A DNA stretch of 64,000 nucleotides from Candidatus Ulvibacter alkanivorans (GTDB taxonomy: Bacteria; Bacteroidota; Bacteroidia; Flavobacteriales; Flavobacteriaceae): positions 14,416-78,415 of the forward strand of contig NZ_QOLC01000079.1 in assembly GCF_003333325.1 (NCBI RefSeq). Direction: 5' to 3'. A program made the translations under genes and the position numbers. Below the pieces are notes generated by a model, which did no database searches, was not told the DNA's origin, and worked only from the letters and a program-made list of their open reading frames with translations. Shown here one piece after another: positions 63,641-64,000 of this stretch. Every line of letters begins with the position of its first letter. Position 1 is the stretch's first letter.

Positions 63641-63776
63641 ATCATGCCGTTTTGTTATGGAAAATTACTAAAAAGAAACTGAACCAACGTTTTGTCGGGA
63701 ATGATTTCCGAAGCAAGAGAAATTAAGCTTTTTAAACGATACTAGGGAATCCTGTAATTTTTCCGCGTTGAAAATA

Positions 63777-63828
63777 AAAACCCCCTACTTAAAAATTCAA
63801 ACGAGCTTGATTTTCCGTAGGGGGTTTT
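63777..63828. terminator. terminator, probably of the former tRNA-Arg gene
   Basis: Stem CCCCCTAC (63781-63788) / GTAGGGGG (63817-63824), flanked by AAAA/TTTT and with inner pairing AAAATTCAA / TTGATTTT. On the minus strand a T-rich run follows. It lies directly downstream of the tRNA-Arg 3' fragment, on the host side of the junction. Confidence 0.75.
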
Positions 63829-63838
63829 TATTTATTCG

Positions 63839-63882
63839 TGATCGCACCAGGATTCGAACCTGGGACCGCCTGCTTAGAAGGC
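63839..63882 (-). tRNA. tRNA-Arg(TCT), 3' fragment only (likely att site)
   Basis: On the minus strand the order is anticodon loop CTTCTAA (anticodon TCT), 3' anticodon stem GCAGG, variable loop CGGTC, T arm CCAGG-TTCGAAT-CCTGG, 3' acceptor strand TGCGATC and discriminator A. The 5' anticodon-stem strand should be CCTGC but reads TCAGC, and no D arm or 5' acceptor (GATCGCA) follows to the right. The tRNA is thus cut inside the anticodon stem. 3' tRNA pieces like this are left where an integrase-driven element has inserted, with the core repeated at the far end. Confidence 0.8.
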
Positions 63883-64000
63883 TGAAAAATGAGCTCTCAA
63901 ACTAATTACAAAAAATACAAATACACTGTAAATCAGTTTTTTAATAAAATTTTATATCAAATGCTACCATTTGCCATCAAGGAAAAGTGTGCGTAAAGTG
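63883..64000. mobile_element. putative left edge of an integrated element
   Basis: 118 bases of AT-rich DNA with no gene, directly adjoining the broken tRNA. It contains the short repeat ATGCTACCATTTGCCATC, with ATTTG and TGC words that might be integrase arm sites. No integrase gene is visible because the window ends. The assignment depends on the tRNA fragment. Confidence 0.5.

Larger units (their letters stand above)
2092..63714. repeat. dispersed octamer CTTCGGAA/TTCCGAAG, at least 56 copies
   Basis: Counted by eye across both strands: 29 copies as CTTCGGAA and 27 as TTCCGAAG on the plus strand, the first at 2092-2099 and the last at 63707-63714. Examples: 6030, 11568, 11669, 11958, 12743, 22684, 26234, 26246, 29454, 32677, 32705, 42044, 43370, 47721, 54608, 60827. 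Three are intergenic (10920, 50551, 63707). The base after CTTCGGAA is A, G or T in the plus-strand copies, not C. None lies in rpsA, pyrB, rnpB or the surface lipoprotein genes. Confidence 0.8.

Noticed and set aside
63883..63900. GAGAGCTC on the minus strand as a remaining tRNA D arm
   Set aside because: The distance to the anticodon loop is too long by about six bases, and the 5' anticodon and acceptor strands do not pair, so it is a chance likeness.
1..64000. CRISPR arrays, IS elements, restriction or toxin-antitoxin systems
   Set aside because: None was found; apart from the right edge every gene is core metabolism, information processing or envelope.

Overview
The window looks like the chromosome core of a marine member of the Flavobacteriaceae (Bacteroidota). 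The evidence is the gene set: PorQ of the type IX secretion system, DUF6252, head-GIN and DUF3822 proteins, DnaX without zinc cysteines, MiaE, and many SxxC lipoproteins. Starts lack Shine-Dalgarno sequences, and promoters fit the Bacteroidota -33 TTTG / -7 TAnnTTTG type. DNA is AT-rich and genes are tightly packed on both strands.

Layout. 0-11 kb: end of an outer-membrane barrel gene, aroQ (with an apparent ATT start), lpdA, a lipoprotein plus two msrB genes, an M48 protease, a UMF1-type transporter, a DUF6252 lipoprotein, and an ECF sigma / anti-sigma-like / DUF4097-like / head-GIN operon. 11-18 kb: lon, porQ-cmk, rpsA with a structured leader, then two kinds of non-coding repeat. 18-28 kb: pyrR-pyrB, an unknown small gene, rnz, pdxH, a polyphosphate cluster (sixA-like, ppk1, ppx), then miaE and dnaX on the other strand and the RNase P RNA gene. 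28-38 kb: an unknown small gene, rsmD, DUF3822, a membrane protein, a RecD-like helicase, DUF4126, a KdsB-KdnB fusion, an acyltransferase, and two tandem paralogous lipoproteins. 38-50 kb: one long minus-strand series, thrA-thrB-thrC-gcvT-glsA-SDR-phhB-yebC, headed by a candidate threonine-rich leader peptide; then nnr and hutH. 50-64 kb: a DksA-like protein, clpC, gyrA and its TPR neighbour, an NlpC/P60 peptidase, a thiolase, a PgpH-type c-di-AMP phosphodiesterase, a 2,2-dialkylglycine decarboxylase homologue and an AraC regulator.

Most of the window is housekeeping DNA with no defence island, IS element or CRISPR array. At the right edge a tRNA-Arg(TCT) gene is present only as its 3' part, next to unrelated AT-rich DNA. 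This is the usual mark of a site-specific integrated element, whose body would lie beyond the window.

The most unusual signals are at DNA and RNA level. The octamer CTTCGGAA/TTCCGAAG occurs at least 56 times (about two expected), in all reading frames and equally on both strands. dnaX carries an A10-G slippery run, and a shift into either other frame stops within six codons, which predicts a gamma-type short product. thrA has a Thr-rich leader ORF with an internal hairpin. aroQ has no usable ATG, GTG or TTG start. kdsB and kdnB are fused in one reading frame.
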